DNA of 64,000 bases from Akkermansiaceae bacterium (GCA_903919975.1 CAIXKE010000003.1:1-64000); one strand, 5' to 3'; positions 17,744 through 27,094 are shown, numbered from the stretch's first letter. Numbers and translations: made by a program. Notes: generated by a model not told the origin, from the sequence alone.

Positions 17744-18934
17744 TCAATTAAACGGTGCAAGCAATTCGCGTTTCAGTTCCACGCCGAAGCCATGCTTGTC
17801 CGGGTCGAGCGAGATTTTTCCGTTCACCGGTAATGGCTCGCCCTCGAGCACGCTGAAGATGGGTTGCACCTCACGACCTTCGCCGGCGGCGATGTATTCG
17901 GCATAAGGCGAGTTCGTGTTGCTCATCACAAAATGATAATTATAAACAGAGGCGCAGTGCGGGATGATCGGCATGTCATAGGGTTTGGCCATTGCTGCGA
18001 TCTGCCGTGTGGGCGTAAGGCCGCCGCACCATTGCATCTCCGGTTGGATGATGTCGGTGGCGTGATTGTGGATGATATCGTGGAACGCCTTCGGGTGATA
18101 TTCGAGATTGCCCGTCGCGAGGAGAATCGGTGCCAAACGGTCGCGCAGGATGCGGTTGCTCTCCGTGGCCCAGCCGTTTTGCAGCGGGTCTTCAAACCAT
18201 TTCACATCAAAATCCCGCACCCGCTCGGCCACGCGCGTGGCGAACTCGATATTCCACGAAAGATAGCAATCAATCATGATCTCCATGTCCTCGCCTAGGT
18301 CGGCGCGGAGCTTCCCGATGAGCCGCTCCATGTTCTTGATGCCCTCGCGCCCGCTTTCGACACCCCAGGGTGCGGCGATTTTCACACCGAAAAATCCCCG
18401 GTCGCGCCAGCAGTCCGCAGTGTCCGGATGAATCGTGACATAACAGGGAATGGATTCCTTCGTCTGGCCGCCGATCATTTTATAGACCGGCAGTTTCCGC
18501 GCCTTGGCGACAAGGTCGTAGAGTGCGAGATCCACGCCGGCCATCGCCATGCCGGTGACGCCGCCGAGACCGTAGGGCAGCATGGAGCGGTTCATCTGAT
18601 CCCAGATGAGTTCGATGTTGAACGGATCCTGGCCGATGAGAAAGCGTTTGAGGTGCTGGTCAATGATGCTGCAAGCGAACGCGCCCCCGCCATAGTTCGC
18701 GCAGAAACCGCTCACGCCCTCGTCGGTGAAAATCTCGATCACATACGGGTCTTGACCACCGCCCATCCACAAGGAACGGATTTTGGAATACTTCGGATGG
18801 ACCGACATGGGGCACGATATGAGCGCGTTGGCCGTCCAGCCGCCGCCCCAGTATTGGGATTCGCCGTGGGCCGCGCCGCGCGCGCCGGTGTCGCCGGATT
18901 TGACCGTATAAAGTTTGATGCTGGTGATTTTCAT
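17744..18934 (-). CDS. L-rhamnonate dehydratase-like enolase, copy 2
   Basis: Protein of 396 residues of the mandelate racemase/muconate lactonizing enzyme branch of the enolase superfamily, most like L-rhamnonate dehydratase (RhmD). Segments are MSVHPKYS, GCxANYGGG-type loop text (FCANYGGGAFAC), HLKRFLIGQDPFNIELIWDQM, the metal-ligand strands IMIDCYLSW, KWFEDPL and ATGNLEYH, and IPHCASVYNYH with the likely His acid/base. It ends PGFGVEL-like (HGFGVELKREL). It would dehydrate a 6-carbon deoxy-aldonate to a 2-keto-3-deoxy acid, feeding the DapA-type aldolase of the same operon. It follows copy 1 by 3 bases and, by eye, is well over 80% identical to it, so it is a recent tandem duplicate. Confidence 0.8.
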   Translation of the reverse strand: MKITSIKLYTVKSGDTGARGAAHGESQYWGGGWTANALISCPMSVHPKYSKIRSLWMGGGQDPYVIEIFTDEGVSGFCANYGGGAFACSIIDQHLKRFLIGQDPFNIELIWDQMNRSMLPYGLGGVTGMAMAGVDLALYDLVAKARKLPVYKMIGGQTKESIPCYVTIHPDTADCWRDRGFFGVKIAAPWGVESGREGIKNMERLIGKLRADLGEDMEIMIDCYLSWNIEFATRVAERVRDFDVKWFEDPLQNGWATESNRILRDRLAPILLATGNLEYHPKAFHDIIHNHATDIIQPEMQWCGGLTPTRQIAAMAKPYDMPIIPHCASVYNYHFVMSNTNSPYAEYIAAGEGREVQPIFSVLEGEPLPVNGKISLDPDKHGFGVELKRELLAPFN

Positions 18935-18937
18935 GGT

Positions 18938-20131
18938 TCAGCTTTTGAAGGGTGCAAGCAATTCGCGCTTCAACTCCACTCCAAAGCCGGGCTTGTCCGG
19001 GTCGAGCGTGACCTTTCCGTTGACCGGCAATGGCTCGCCTTCCAGCACGGAGAAAATCGGCTGGATAGTGTCGCCCTTGCCAACGGAAAGGTATTCCGCG
19101 TAGGGCGAGTTGGTGTTGGCCATGACGTAGTGATAGTTGTAAACGCTCGCGCCGTGCGGGATGACCGGCATGTCGTAGGGCTTGGCCATCGCCGCGACCC
19201 AGCGGCCGGGCGTGATGCCGCCCATCCATTGCAACTCCGGTTGGATGATGTCCGTGGCGTGATTGTGGATGATATCGTGGAACGCCTTCGGGTGATATTC
19301 GAGATTGCCCGTCGCGAGGAGAATAGGTGAAATGCGGTCGCGCAGGATGCGGTTGCTCTCCGTGGCCCAGCCGTTCTGCAACGGATCTTCAAACCACTTG
19401 ATGTCGAGATCGCGGACGCGCTCAGCCACGCGCGTGGCAAACTCGATGTCCCATGAGAGGTAGCAGTCGACCATGATTTCCATGTGGTCGCCGAGGTCAT
19501 TACGGAGCTTGGTCAGAAGTTTCTCCATCTTCTTGATGCCGTCGCGCCCGCTCTCCGCGCCCCACGGCGCTGCGATCTTCACACCGAGGAATCCCCGGTC
19601 ACGCCACGAGTCCACATAATCAGGATGGATGGTGACGTAGCAGGGAATGTTCTCCTTCGTCTGGCCGCCGAGCATCTTGTAGACGGGTAATTTCTGCGCC
19701 TTGCCAACAAGGTCGTAGAGTGCGAGGTCCACGCCGGCCATCGCCATGCTGGTGACGCCGCCGAGGCCATAGGGCAGCGTGGAACGATTCATCTGATCCC
19801 AGATGAGTTCGATGTTGAACGGATCCTGGCCAATGAGAAAACGTTTGAGGTGCTGGTCGATGACGCTGCACGCGAACGCGCCCCCACCGTAGTTCGCACA
19901 GAAGCCGCTCACGCCCTCGTCGGTGAAAATCTCGATCACATAAGGGTCCTGCCCGCCGCCCATCCACAGCGAGCGGGTGCGGGAGTATTTCGGATGCACC
20001 GACATTGGATTGGAGATGAGTGTCTGGGCCTGCCAGCCGCCGCCCCAATATTGGGATTCGCCGTGGGCCGCGCCGCGCGCGCCGGTGTCGCCGGATTTGA
20101 CCGTATAAAGCTTGATGTCGGTGATCTTCAT
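18938..20131 (-). CDS. L-rhamnonate dehydratase-like enolase, copy 1
   Basis: First gene of the - strand operon; 397 residues, near-identical in architecture to copy 2. Enolase-superfamily metal strands are IMVDCYLSW, KWFEDPL and ATGNLEYH, with the acid/base region IPHGASVYNYH. The substrate-cap loop has SQYWGGGWQAQTLI against SQYWGGGWTANALI in copy 2, and HPDYVDSW against HPDTADCW. Small cap-loop changes could shift specificity between related aldonates (rhamnonate, fuconate, lyxonate). The start at 20131 begins the conserved MKITDIKLYTV strand; the open frame continues upstream but overlaps the divergent promoter region. The nearest characterised relative that I recognise is RhmD. Confidence 0.82.
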   Translation of the reverse strand: MKITDIKLYTVKSGDTGARGAAHGESQYWGGGWQAQTLISNPMSVHPKYSRTRSLWMGGGQDPYVIEIFTDEGVSGFCANYGGGAFACSVIDQHLKRFLIGQDPFNIELIWDQMNRSTLPYGLGGVTSMAMAGVDLALYDLVGKAQKLPVYKMLGGQTKENIPCYVTIHPDYVDSWRDRGFLGVKIAAPWGAESGRDGIKKMEKLLTKLRNDLGDHMEIMVDCYLSWDIEFATRVAERVRDLDIKWFEDPLQNGWATESNRILRDRISPILLATGNLEYHPKAFHDIIHNHATDIIQPELQWMGGITPGRWVAAMAKPYDMPVIPHGASVYNYHYVMANTNSPYAEYLSVGKGDTIQPIFSVLEGEPLPVNGKVTLDPDKPGFGVELKRELLAPFKS

Positions 20132-20196
20132 AAAGAAGATTCTTGCCGGATCGGCAGTCTTTGCAATTCTTACTCGTTCCGTTTTCACGACAGTCA
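20132..20196. promoter_or_regulatory. Divergent promoter region between enolase operon and AraC gene
   Basis: The 65-base gap separates the two divergent starts and must hold both promoters or overlap them with coding sequence. It contains the small inverted repeat TGCCG-GAT-CGGCA at 20144-20156, a candidate regulator site. No clear -35/-10 pair is recognised. Confidence 0.4.
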
Positions 20197-21156
20197 ATGA
20201 CCATTCCACGTCAAGCAAAAGGCAAGCCAGATCGCTTGTTAGAATCAACGAGCAGAAGCGCCATCGCTCCCTTTCACTATCTTCCCGTGGACGACAACAT
20301 CCGGGCGTGGGAGCTCTATGTGACGGGAATCGGGCAGCAATCTTATACGCCGGGCGAACCTTATCCGAAGGCGGGCCACCCGTCGCTCTACCACTTCAAC
20401 TGGGGCGAAGGCCGGGTGCTTCCCGATTACTCCTTCATCCTCATCACCAGCGGCGCAGGCGAATTTCAATTCCGGAATTCACCGCCCGGAAAATGTGTAG
20501 CCGGGGATGCGCTGTTGATCGCGCCGGGGCAATGGCATCGCTATCGTCCGCTACCTGCCACGGGCTGGACGGAGTTGTGGATGTGCGTGGGTGGCGAATA
20601 TCTGCATCGTTTGCGGAGACGCGGGGCGAACTTCCGGCAGCCGCATGTGCCACTGGGCGCGCATTTTGCCGGAACCCGCGATGTGCTGCTAGATCTGCTA
20701 GCCACGGTGCGGGGGCAGCTAAACCACAACAGCCCGCGGCTTACCGCGAAGGCGCTGGAAGTCATCGCATTGGTCGCCGAGGCGGGCGGCGGCCAGATTC
20801 GACCGCCGGAAACATGCGAGACGTCCGATCCGCGCGTGAACGATGCCATCGAATTCATCTGGAACAACAGCCATCGCGCCATCCACATCAGGGATGTGGC
20901 GGCGGCGGCGGGCGTGTTGCCCCGCACGCTGGAGCGCCAGTTTGCCGCCGCTCATGCCCGTACCGTCAGGGCGGAAATCGAGTGGAGCCGTTATGTGCGC
21001 GCGCGGCGCCTATTGCGTGACTCCTCACTGCCGCTTAAGGAGATTGCTTACGCCTGCGGCTTTGGCGACCCCCGCCGCATGATTGATGTGTTCCGACGCC
21101 AGGAAGGTGTATTGCCCAGTCAGATTCGCGCTCTCAAAGCGGCGAGCGCCGACTGA
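20197..21156 (+). CDS. AraC-family transcriptional regulator
   Basis: Regulator of 319 residues. The N-terminal half is a cupin-like effector domain (SYTPGEPYPKAGHP, LITSGAGEFQFRN, GDALLIAPGQWHRYRP). The C-terminal 100 residues carry two helix-turn-helix motifs: IHIRDVAAAAGVLPRTLERQ and LPLKEIAYACGFGDPRRMID, ending with GVLPSQIR. The start at 20197 is chosen because the 18 residues upstream are not conserved-looking and would invade the divergent promoter. Adjacent and divergent to the nine-gene sugar operon, it most likely controls that operon in response to a sugar or sugar acid. It might also control the hydrolase genes; this is inference. Confidence 0.85.
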   Translation: MTIPRQAKGKPDRLLESTSRSAIAPFHYLPVDDNIRAWELYVTGIGQQSYTPGEPYPKAGHPSLYHFNWGEGRVLPDYSFILITSGAGEFQFRNSPPGKCVAGDALLIAPGQWHRYRPLPATGWTELWMCVGGEYLHRLRRRGANFRQPHVPLGAHFAGTRDVLLDLLATVRGQLNHNSPRLTAKALEVIALVAEAGGGQIRPPETCETSDPRVNDAIEFIWNNSHRAIHIRDVAAAAGVLPRTLERQFAAAHARTVRAEIEWSRYVRARRLLRDSSLPLKEIAYACGFGDPRRMIDVFRRQEGVLPSQIRALKAASAD

Positions 21157-21510
21157 TCGTTGCAATCCCGCCACGGCCCCGGTCGGTTCGTCCACCCGAT
21201 AGGTCCTGCGGAGTGGGATCTTCGCCCAAGGGATGAGTGGGAGCCGTCGACTCAACCGCAGAAGCCCATTTACGGTTGTCATCCATTTGGATGACATGAC
21301 GATTCAGCAAATATGCGGGATCCTCAGAAGGTTGAAGTCAACTCGACAAACCAAATCAACCATGAAAATCGCACACTCTCTCGCACACTCTCGCCCGATC
21401 TCTGCGGCGGTCCAATTGCGACCAACCTGATAAAAGTTTCTAGCAAACGTAGTTTGGCTGGCTGATTGAATTCGCGTTAAACCTGAAAATAATACTCTAT
21501 TAAAACCCCA
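21157..21510. other. Intergenic region with motif copy 2
   Basis: No supported gene. It contains the TGTCAT-N13-ATGAC motif at 21277-21301 and an A/T-richer stretch before the small frame at 21529. Confidence 0.5.
21277..21301. promoter_or_regulatory. Recurrent inverted-repeat motif, copy 2
   Basis: TGTCAT, 13 bases, ATGACG. This copy also has extra internal symmetry: GTCATCC pairs with GGATGAC. It precedes the pilin-like gene by about 440 bases and the small frame at 21529 by about 230. Its flanks are unrelated to those of copies 3-5, so it is not just part of their segmental duplication. Confidence 0.4.
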
Positions 21511-21528
21511 ATGCTTTATCCATCCAGC

Positions 21529-21741
21529 ATGAAGCTCGTGAAAACCTCGCTTCGCCATTTGCTGGTCATGAATCTCCTGTGTTTGAGCACTGCCTTCACA
21601 GCATGCCTAACGGTAATTTGGCGCGGAACCAATAGCGGTCTGTCGATGGATGATCAGGAATGTGATCCCGCGTCCTGCTCGGAAACGCACCAATATGATG
21701 TCCACCAGACAATTGTTTACTCCGTCATAAATCGATTGTAA
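21529..21741 (+). CDS. Possible small exported protein
   Basis: Doubtful frame of 70 codons. It begins with a basic N-terminus and a hydrophobic stretch like a signal peptide or lipoprotein signal (MKLVKTSLRHLLVMNLLCLS, then TAFTAC) and ends with a Cys/Asp-rich tail (DDQECDPASCSETH). Its stop overlaps the ATG of the pilin-like gene by one base (TAATG), which would allow translational coupling. I do not recognise a family, and it may be chance. Confidence 0.28.
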   Translation: MKLVKTSLRHLLVMNLLCLSTAFTACLTVIWRGTNSGLSMDDQECDPASCSETHQYDVHQTIVYSVINRL

Positions 21742-24700
21742 TGAATGAATATGAAATCAAAAAAATGCTTTGCGTGATGAGAGTGTTTCTAGCCATCAAC
21801 GGCCGCCAATCTCCTCTCCGCCAGAGACGGCGGGGGAGGGGGTTCGCACTGGTGGTTACTCTCAGCCTGATGATGATTCTGATCGTCGTTGCGGTCGGGT
21901 TGCTCACGTTGAGCAGCATCAGTCTGCGCGGTTCGTCCCATTCGCTTGACCACGCGAGGGCGCGTGCGAACGCCCGCATTGCCCTCACCCTTGCCATTGG
22001 CGAGTTGCAGAAACACGCGGGCGCGGATACCCGTGTCACCGCCCGTGCGGACGTATTGAACGAGATCCATCCGCCGGTGCTCGGTGTCTGGAAAAGCTGG
22101 GAAGGCACCGATCACGAGTTGTTGGACCCCTATGCCGGGCGGCCCAAGTCGCCGGGTGACTATGCGGCGGCGAAGAAGTCTCGTTTTCTCGCATGGCTCA
22201 CATCGGTCCCAAGCACCGCTGATACACCTCCGGACACCGCCGAGTCGCCCCCGGGCACCCCCCCGTCACTTCGGAAGCCCACCTTGGTAGGGGCAGGCTC
22301 GGTCGGCGGCGAGGCCGCACGCAGTAAACTTCAAGTCCACCTCACCCGCACGCTCATGGGCACCAGCAAGGACAAGGGGGCTTTCGCTTGGTGGGTGGGT
22401 GGTGAGAACCAGAAAGCGCGCTTGCCCAAGCCCTACTCACCGACCAACGATACCGTCTCCGGCTGGGCGGTGCATGCCAAGTCCCACCCAGTCGCGGATC
22501 CTAGCGTTTTCCGGATGGACACAGTCTTTGACGATGCGGCACTGGCTCCCAAGTCGGTCAGCCTGCGACAGGCGGATGTTTTCACCGCAAAAAAAGATGG
22601 TCTCACCGTTTCCAGCGAGTTTTTCCATGATCTCAGCGCAGTTTCCACCGGCCTACTGACCAACACTGCCACCGGCGGCTGGCGCAAGGACCTCTCCCTG
22701 CTCACGGAGAACTGGTCCATGCTGTCAACAACTGGCCAACCCTTCTTCCGCGTGGAACCGGGCAGCGATCTGCTTTACAATCTCCCGGTCAGCGGCGGCG
22801 ATTACCGTCCCACTCGCTCGCTGTTCTATCCATGGTCCGGCTACCGTGGCAGCACTTCCTCCACCGGTGCGATTTACGAACACGGCGCGGTCAGCAGCTG
22901 GGAAAACCTCAAGGATTGGGCGACTCTCTACAAGTCGATGCCTTCCAATGCCACGACCACCAGCCTGCCGAACTCACCGCCCCGTTCGTTCCGCATTACC
23001 TCCGCCGATCCCGTCGATAAGTTTAATTTCCTCCACAGGGCCCGAGTCATTCCCGTCATCGCCCGCATCCAGTGGGTCTTCTCACATTGGGCGGCCGAAA
23101 CATCACCTGGCTCTGGCACCTTTGATCCGCGCCTCCTTGCCACCCCCGTGATCACTTTGTGGAATCCCTACAACGTAACCCTCACCTCATCATCCCGTAT
23201 CATTATTTTCATATCGGGGATGCCGAACTTATTCCGCTTCAACGTCGGCGGAGTCCAGAATAACAATTGGAACAGCCTCATTAATTCCAATTACGTCGCT
23301 CTTTGTCCAGTACCTTCTTTACAATATGAAATCAATAGTGAATACACTTTCAGGCCCGGAGAAACCATGCTTTTTAGCCCCTCTGGGTTGCCCAGATTGC
23401 CGAATGCGCCTGGCAGAATGCGCATGACACCTGGCTATCGCAATACTGGTGGCCACTATTTCGAACTCCAGAATGACGCTGGCACCAAAATCGCGGGACT
23501 TGCGGGTGCAACCATCATCAAAGCCGCCGCCAAATTCGACGCGAGCTCTGGAATAAATGATGTTGGTGTCGTTCGTACCAGTCTAGATATGCAGCTCCTG
23601 AGCTCGACGGTATTAGCAACGCATCAGGCTTACCGTATGACCTATGATTCCACCGTCGCCGCCGAGATTTACCCACCAATTAGCAACCTCGCTTCAGTCT
23701 CGCTTACCGAATTGACCGAATTGGCGGACGGTTCCGAAATGAAGGTCAATCCGAAACCCTTTCTTTACACCATCTTTGGAGCTCGCTCCGCCAGCCGGAC
23801 TTATCTCGCCGCCAAGGGCTTTGTTCAATCCAGCCCATTGGTCAACTATACCGCCATGGGCAGTAGCGAGGCCGGCACCATCAAATGGGACTATCCCGGC
23901 ACCGCCCATCCGGTCAATGCACCCTTCGATTTCAGTTATCAGGCGATCGCCAGCCCCGACAGCTTACTGCCCAACACGGACTCTGCAAACCACGGCTTCA
24001 TCGTCACCGGCTTCCAGAGCGCCGATGGCCTCTCCCGCTGCACCATTGCCGAGCTTCCCACCAAGCCCCTCCAATCCCTGGCCGAGCTCCAGAACTGGAA
24101 CCTACGCTACGAGAATCCGATCCCACCTTACAGCTTCAATACCATCGGCAACAGCGATGCCACCCCGCTCATCCCGCCCGACGCCGTGTTCAATTCCGGC
24201 AACGCCGCGACAGGGCAACTGGACCTGCAGCACGACGATTCCTACTGCGCCAACCATCTGCTCTTTGACGATTGGTTCGTCTCCTCGATCGCCCCGAAAA
24301 CGGCCAAGTTCGGCCAGCCTGCCGCCACCGAAACGCTCCAGAAAACCTTCACGGATTTTGTCTCGGATAAGGATCCGCTGCCAAACCGCGCATACCGGCC
24401 CATTCCCGGTGATGTCGCCACCGCGCAAACCACCAGTGGCGCGGATAGTCTTTTTAATACTCAGGCCAACACAAAGGATTCGTGGCAGGTCATCGCCTCC
24501 CGCATCGAAGTGGAAGGCATGTTCAATGTGAACTCCACCTCCGTCAGTGCGTGGCGCGCGCTGTTGGGGAATGCCCGTAATCAAAAAGTCCCTTACACCA
24601 CGGCATCGGGGAGCGCTCTCTCCGCTCAGCAGGACCACGCCTTCAGCCGCTTCTCGGTCGCTGGCGATACCGAGGCCAAGACTCCCGGCTCTTCCGGCCA

Positions 24701-25313
24701 GTTTAAAACCTGCGCTGAATTCAGCGGTTACCGCATTCTCGACGGTCCGGTTCTCGATCGCTTCGCAGAAGAAATCGTCAAGCAGGTCCGCGCCCGCGGT
24801 CCTTTTCTTTCACTCTCTGAGTTTGTCAACCGCCAGCTTTCATCAGGGAACCTCGCCCTCGCAGGGACCATCCAGGCTGCTCTCAATGCCTTGGAAAAAG
24901 ATCTCTCGATCAATCCCTACTCCGTCATTCAGTCCGGCTCAAATCCCTCATCCAGCACTCCTCCATCCTCAGCCAACACGGGCTACAAATTCCCGGCAGC
25001 TGCGGAAGGCTACAACGCCTACGGTCTCCCCGGTTGGACTCGCCAGGCCGATGTCCTGCGCCCCATCGCCCCCATCCTCTCCGCACGGGACGATACCTTC
25101 GTCATTCGCGCCTATGGTGACGCCCGCGACCCGTCTGGAGAAACCATTACCGCCCGTGCCACATGCGAGGCGGTCGTCCGCCGCGTTCGCGACTACGTCG
25201 ATCCCGCTGATGCTCCGGACATCACCACGTTACCGAAGTCGGCCACCAACCGCATCTTCGGCCGTCGCTTCGAAATAGTCTCGTTCCGCTGGCTCGCCGA
25301 CGGGGAGATCTAA
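21741..25313 (+). CDS. Very large secreted protein with type IV pilin-like N-terminus
   Basis: Protein of 1190 residues. After a short basic leader, residues about 34-60 form a type IV pilin/PilX-like segment: RGFALVVTLSLMMILIVVAV and then GLLTLSSISLR, followed by an ARANARIALTLAIGELQKHAG helix. Large pilin-like proteins with this N-terminus are a recurrent feature of Verrucomicrobia and resemble the 'Verru_Chthon cassette protein A' type. The rest is Ser/Thr/Pro-rich beta-type sequence without a recognised catalytic domain. ATGs at 21765 and 21777 are alternative starts. A small secreted-protein gene follows after 48 bases, probably in the same transcript. A structural role at the cell surface or in a pseudopilus is inferred. 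Confidence 0.7.
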   Translation: MNEYEIKKMLCVMRVFLAINGRQSPLRQRRRGRGFALVVTLSLMMILIVVAVGLLTLSSISLRGSSHSLDHARARANARIALTLAIGELQKHAGADTRVTARADVLNEIHPPVLGVWKSWEGTDHELLDPYAGRPKSPGDYAAAKKSRFLAWLTSVPSTADTPPDTAESPPGTPPSLRKPTLVGAGSVGGEAARSKLQVHLTRTLMGTSKDKGAFAWWVGGENQKARLPKPYSPTNDTVSGWAVHAKSHPVADPSVFRMDTVFDDAALAPKSVSLRQADVFTAKKDGLTVSSEFFHDLSAVSTGLLTNTATGGWRKDLSLLTENWSMLSTTGQPFFRVEPGSDLLYNLPVSGGDYRPTRSLFYPWSGYRGSTSSTGAIYEHGAVSSWENLKDWATLYKSMPSNATTTSLPNSPPRSFRITSADPVDKFNFLHRARVIPVIARIQWVFSHWAAETSPGSGTFDPRLLATPVITLWNPYNVTLTSSSRIIIFISGMPNLFRFNVGGVQNNNWNSLINSNYVALCPVPSLQYEINSEYTFRPGETMLFSPSGLPRLPNAPGRMRMTPGYRNTGGHYFELQNDAGTKIAGLAGATIIKAAAKFDASSGINDVGVVRTSLDMQLLSSTVLATHQAYRMTYDSTVAAEIYPPISNLASVSLTELTELADGSEMKVNPKPFLYTIFGARSASRTYLAAKGFVQSSPLVNYTAMGSSEAGTIKWDYPGTAHPVNAPFDFSYQAIASPDSLLPNTDSANHGFIVTGFQSADGLSRCTIAELPTKPLQSLAELQNWNLRYENPIPPYSFNTIGNSDATPLIPPDAVFNSGNAATGQLDLQHDDSYCANHLLFDDWFVSSIAPKTAKFGQPAATETLQKTFTDFVSDKDPLPNRAYRPIPGDVATAQTTSGADSLFNTQANTKDSWQVIASRIEVEGMFNVNSTSVSAWRALLGNARNQKVPYTTASGSALSAQQDHAFSRFSVAGDTEAKTPGSSGQFKTCAEFSGYRILDGPVLDRFAEEIVKQVRARGPFLSLSEFVNRQLSSGNLALAGTIQAALNALEKDLSINPYSVIQSGSNPSSSTPPSSANTGYKFPAAAEGYNAYGLPGWTRQADVLRPIAPILSARDDTFVIRAYGDARDPSGETITARATCEAVVRRVRDYVDPADAPDITTLPKSATNRIFGRRFEIVSFRWLADGEI

Positions 25314-25361
25314 CAAAATAAAAGTTCTTCAACCTCAAGTCTTCAATTGGCAAACCCACCC

Positions 25362-26063
25362 ATGCGTGCTATCGTCTTCCTTTTCTGCCTTCTCGGTTTC
25401 GCGGTCCGGGCTGCCGAAAATTCGCCCAGAACCTGTCGCATTGTGTTTCCCAGTGCGCCTCAGGATGCTCCCGGGAAACTCCACCTTTTCGATGGTGAGG
25501 CATCCCAGGAAGTTGAACTTCCCCAATGGAACTTCTCGCCCGTTTACAAAGTCCGCCCGGGGGCCGTCACACTCGCGCTGCTGCCCGCGGCTCCTCCCGC
25601 TCCCGCCGCCCCCGGAGCTGCGATTCCCATCCCCGCGGGCGCTCCCAAAGTCGCCATCGGCGAGGGGATCGGCGATTTTTATCTGATCGTCTCCAGCGAT
25701 CCCTCGAACAAGGTGGCTCCGGTCAAAATGCAGGTGATCAATGCGGATTCCTCGAAATTCAAACGAGGGCAGATGCTCTGGTGTAATCTAACCCGCAACA
25801 GGGTTGGTGGCAAGGTCGGCTCGCGCAATCTCCTCATCGAGCCGAACTCCCGGCTCATCCTCGATTCACCCGCCACCCGCATGGAGGACTACCACGTCAA
25901 CATCCGCTATATTCTTCCGGGAAAAGAGCAATCCGAGCCAGTCTGCGAAACTAACTGGCCTTACGATCCACGTACCCGTGGAGTCTTCTTCATCGTCAAT
26001 CCGCCCGCCGGCCTCGTCCCCCGCATCATGGGCTTCTCCGACTTCCGCGAAGCCGCCGAATGA
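25362..26063 (+). CDS. Small secreted protein of unknown function, paralogue 1
   Basis: Protein of 233 residues with a signal peptide (MRAIVFLFCLLGFAVRAAEN). The mature part has an FSPVYKVRPGAVTLALLP strand region, an Ala/Pro linker (AAPPAPAAPGAAIPIPAGAP) and a C-terminal beta-rich domain (DFYLIVSSDPSNKVAPVKMQ, GGKVGSRNLLIEPNSRLIL). No known family is recognised. It lies directly downstream of the pilin-like gene, so it could be an accessory protein to it. The next gene is a recombinant duplicate sharing nearly all of the mature region. Confidence 0.7.
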   Translation: MRAIVFLFCLLGFAVRAAENSPRTCRIVFPSAPQDAPGKLHLFDGEASQEVELPQWNFSPVYKVRPGAVTLALLPAAPPAPAAPGAAIPIPAGAPKVAIGEGIGDFYLIVSSDPSNKVAPVKMQVINADSSKFKRGQMLWCNLTRNRVGGKVGSRNLLIEPNSRLILDSPATRMEDYHVNIRYILPGKEQSEPVCETNWPYDPRTRGVFFIVNPPAGLVPRIMGFSDFREAAE

Positions 26064-26115
26064 ACACTTTAACCCAAAATCCCAGGGGATTAATTACCCC
26101 GGCCATGGCCCCCTG

Positions 26116-26140
26116 TGTCATCCCTTTGGACGATATGACG
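26116..26140. promoter_or_regulatory. Recurrent inverted-repeat motif, copy 3
   Basis: TGTCAT, 13 bases (beginning CCCTTTGG), ATGACG. It sits between the two secreted-protein paralogues, 143 bases before the second start. It is the most degenerate copy in its right half (ACGAT instead of TTGAC). Confidence 0.4.
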
Positions 26141-26282
26141 GTTTAGCCAGCTTGATGCACTCTTAATCCATAAGCACTCTTTGCGACAAATACCCACCCC
26201 CTGATGCGCTTAAGTGCCATCAGAATTCCAAGACCCGATCCACACAACCGTGAAACCCAACGCGATCAGCACCTTCAGCCCC

Positions 26283-27014
26283 ATGAAAGCACTAAGGACT
26301 CCGCATTGTCTTGTTCTGACATCAATCGCCCTGAGTTGCCTTCTCGGTTTCGCGGCCCGGGCTGCCGAAAATTCGCCCAAAACCTGTCGCATTGTGTTTC
26401 TCAGTGCGCCTCAAGACGCTCCCGGGAAACTCCACCTTTTCGATGGTGAGGCATCCCAGGAAGTTGAACTTACCCAGATGTCATTCTCGCCCGTTTACAA
26501 AGTCCGCCCGGGGGCCGTCACACTCGCGCTGCTGCCTGCGGCTCCTCCCGCTCCCGCCGCCCCCGGAGCTGCGATTCCCATCCCCGCCGGCGCCCCCAAA
26601 GTCGCCATCGGCGAGGGGAGCTGCGATTTTTATCTGATCGTCTCCAGCGATCCCTCGAACAAGGTGGCTCCAGTCAAAATGCAGGTGATCAATGCGGATG
26701 TCTCAAATTTTAAACGAGGGCAGATGCTCTGGTGTAATCTAACGAACAGCAAGGTGGGCGGCAAGGTCGGCTCGCGCGATCTCCTCATCGAGCCGAACTC
26801 CCGGCTCATCCTCGATCCACCCGCCGACCGCAAGGAGGACTATTACGTCAAGATTCACTTTTTCCCCCCGGGTAAAGAGCAATCCGAGCCACTCTGCGAA
26901 ACCAACTGGACTTACGATCCACGTACCCGTGTAGTCTACTTCATCGTCAATCCGCCCGCCGGCCTAGCCCCCCGCATCATGGGCTTCTCCGATTTCCGCG
27001 AAGCCGCCGAATGA
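26283..27014 (+). CDS. Small secreted protein, paralogue 2 with a swapped signal peptide
   Basis: Protein of 243 residues whose mature domain is almost identical to paralogue 1 (same Ala/Pro linker, DFYLIVSSDPSNKVAPVKMQ, GGKVGSRDLLIEPNSR). Its signal peptide (MKALRTPHCLVLTSIALS) and about 85 bases of upstream leader instead match the PEP-CTERM protein gene at 27614. The crossover lies near TGCCTTCTCGG, a sequence also present in paralogue 1. The start at 26283 is the ATG that begins this signal peptide. The shared leader implies expression similar to the PEP-CTERM gene. Function unknown. Confidence 0.7.
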   Translation: MKALRTPHCLVLTSIALSCLLGFAARAAENSPKTCRIVFLSAPQDAPGKLHLFDGEASQEVELTQMSFSPVYKVRPGAVTLALLPAAPPAPAAPGAAIPIPAGAPKVAIGEGSCDFYLIVSSDPSNKVAPVKMQVINADVSNFKRGQMLWCNLTNSKVGGKVGSRDLLIEPNSRLILDPPADRKEDYYVKIHFFPPGKEQSEPLCETNWTYDPRTRVVYFIVNPPAGLAPRIMGFSDFREAAE

Positions 27015-27069
27015 ACACTTCAACCCAAAATCCCAGGGGATCAATTACCCCGGCCATGGAAACCCAGTG

Positions 27070-27094
27070 TGTCATCCCTTTGGTTGACATGACA
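27070..27094. promoter_or_regulatory. Recurrent inverted-repeat motif, copy 4
   Basis: TGTCAT, 13 bases, ATGACA: perfect 6-base arms, the most symmetric form. It lies within duplicated sequence downstream of paralogue 2. Confidence 0.4.
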
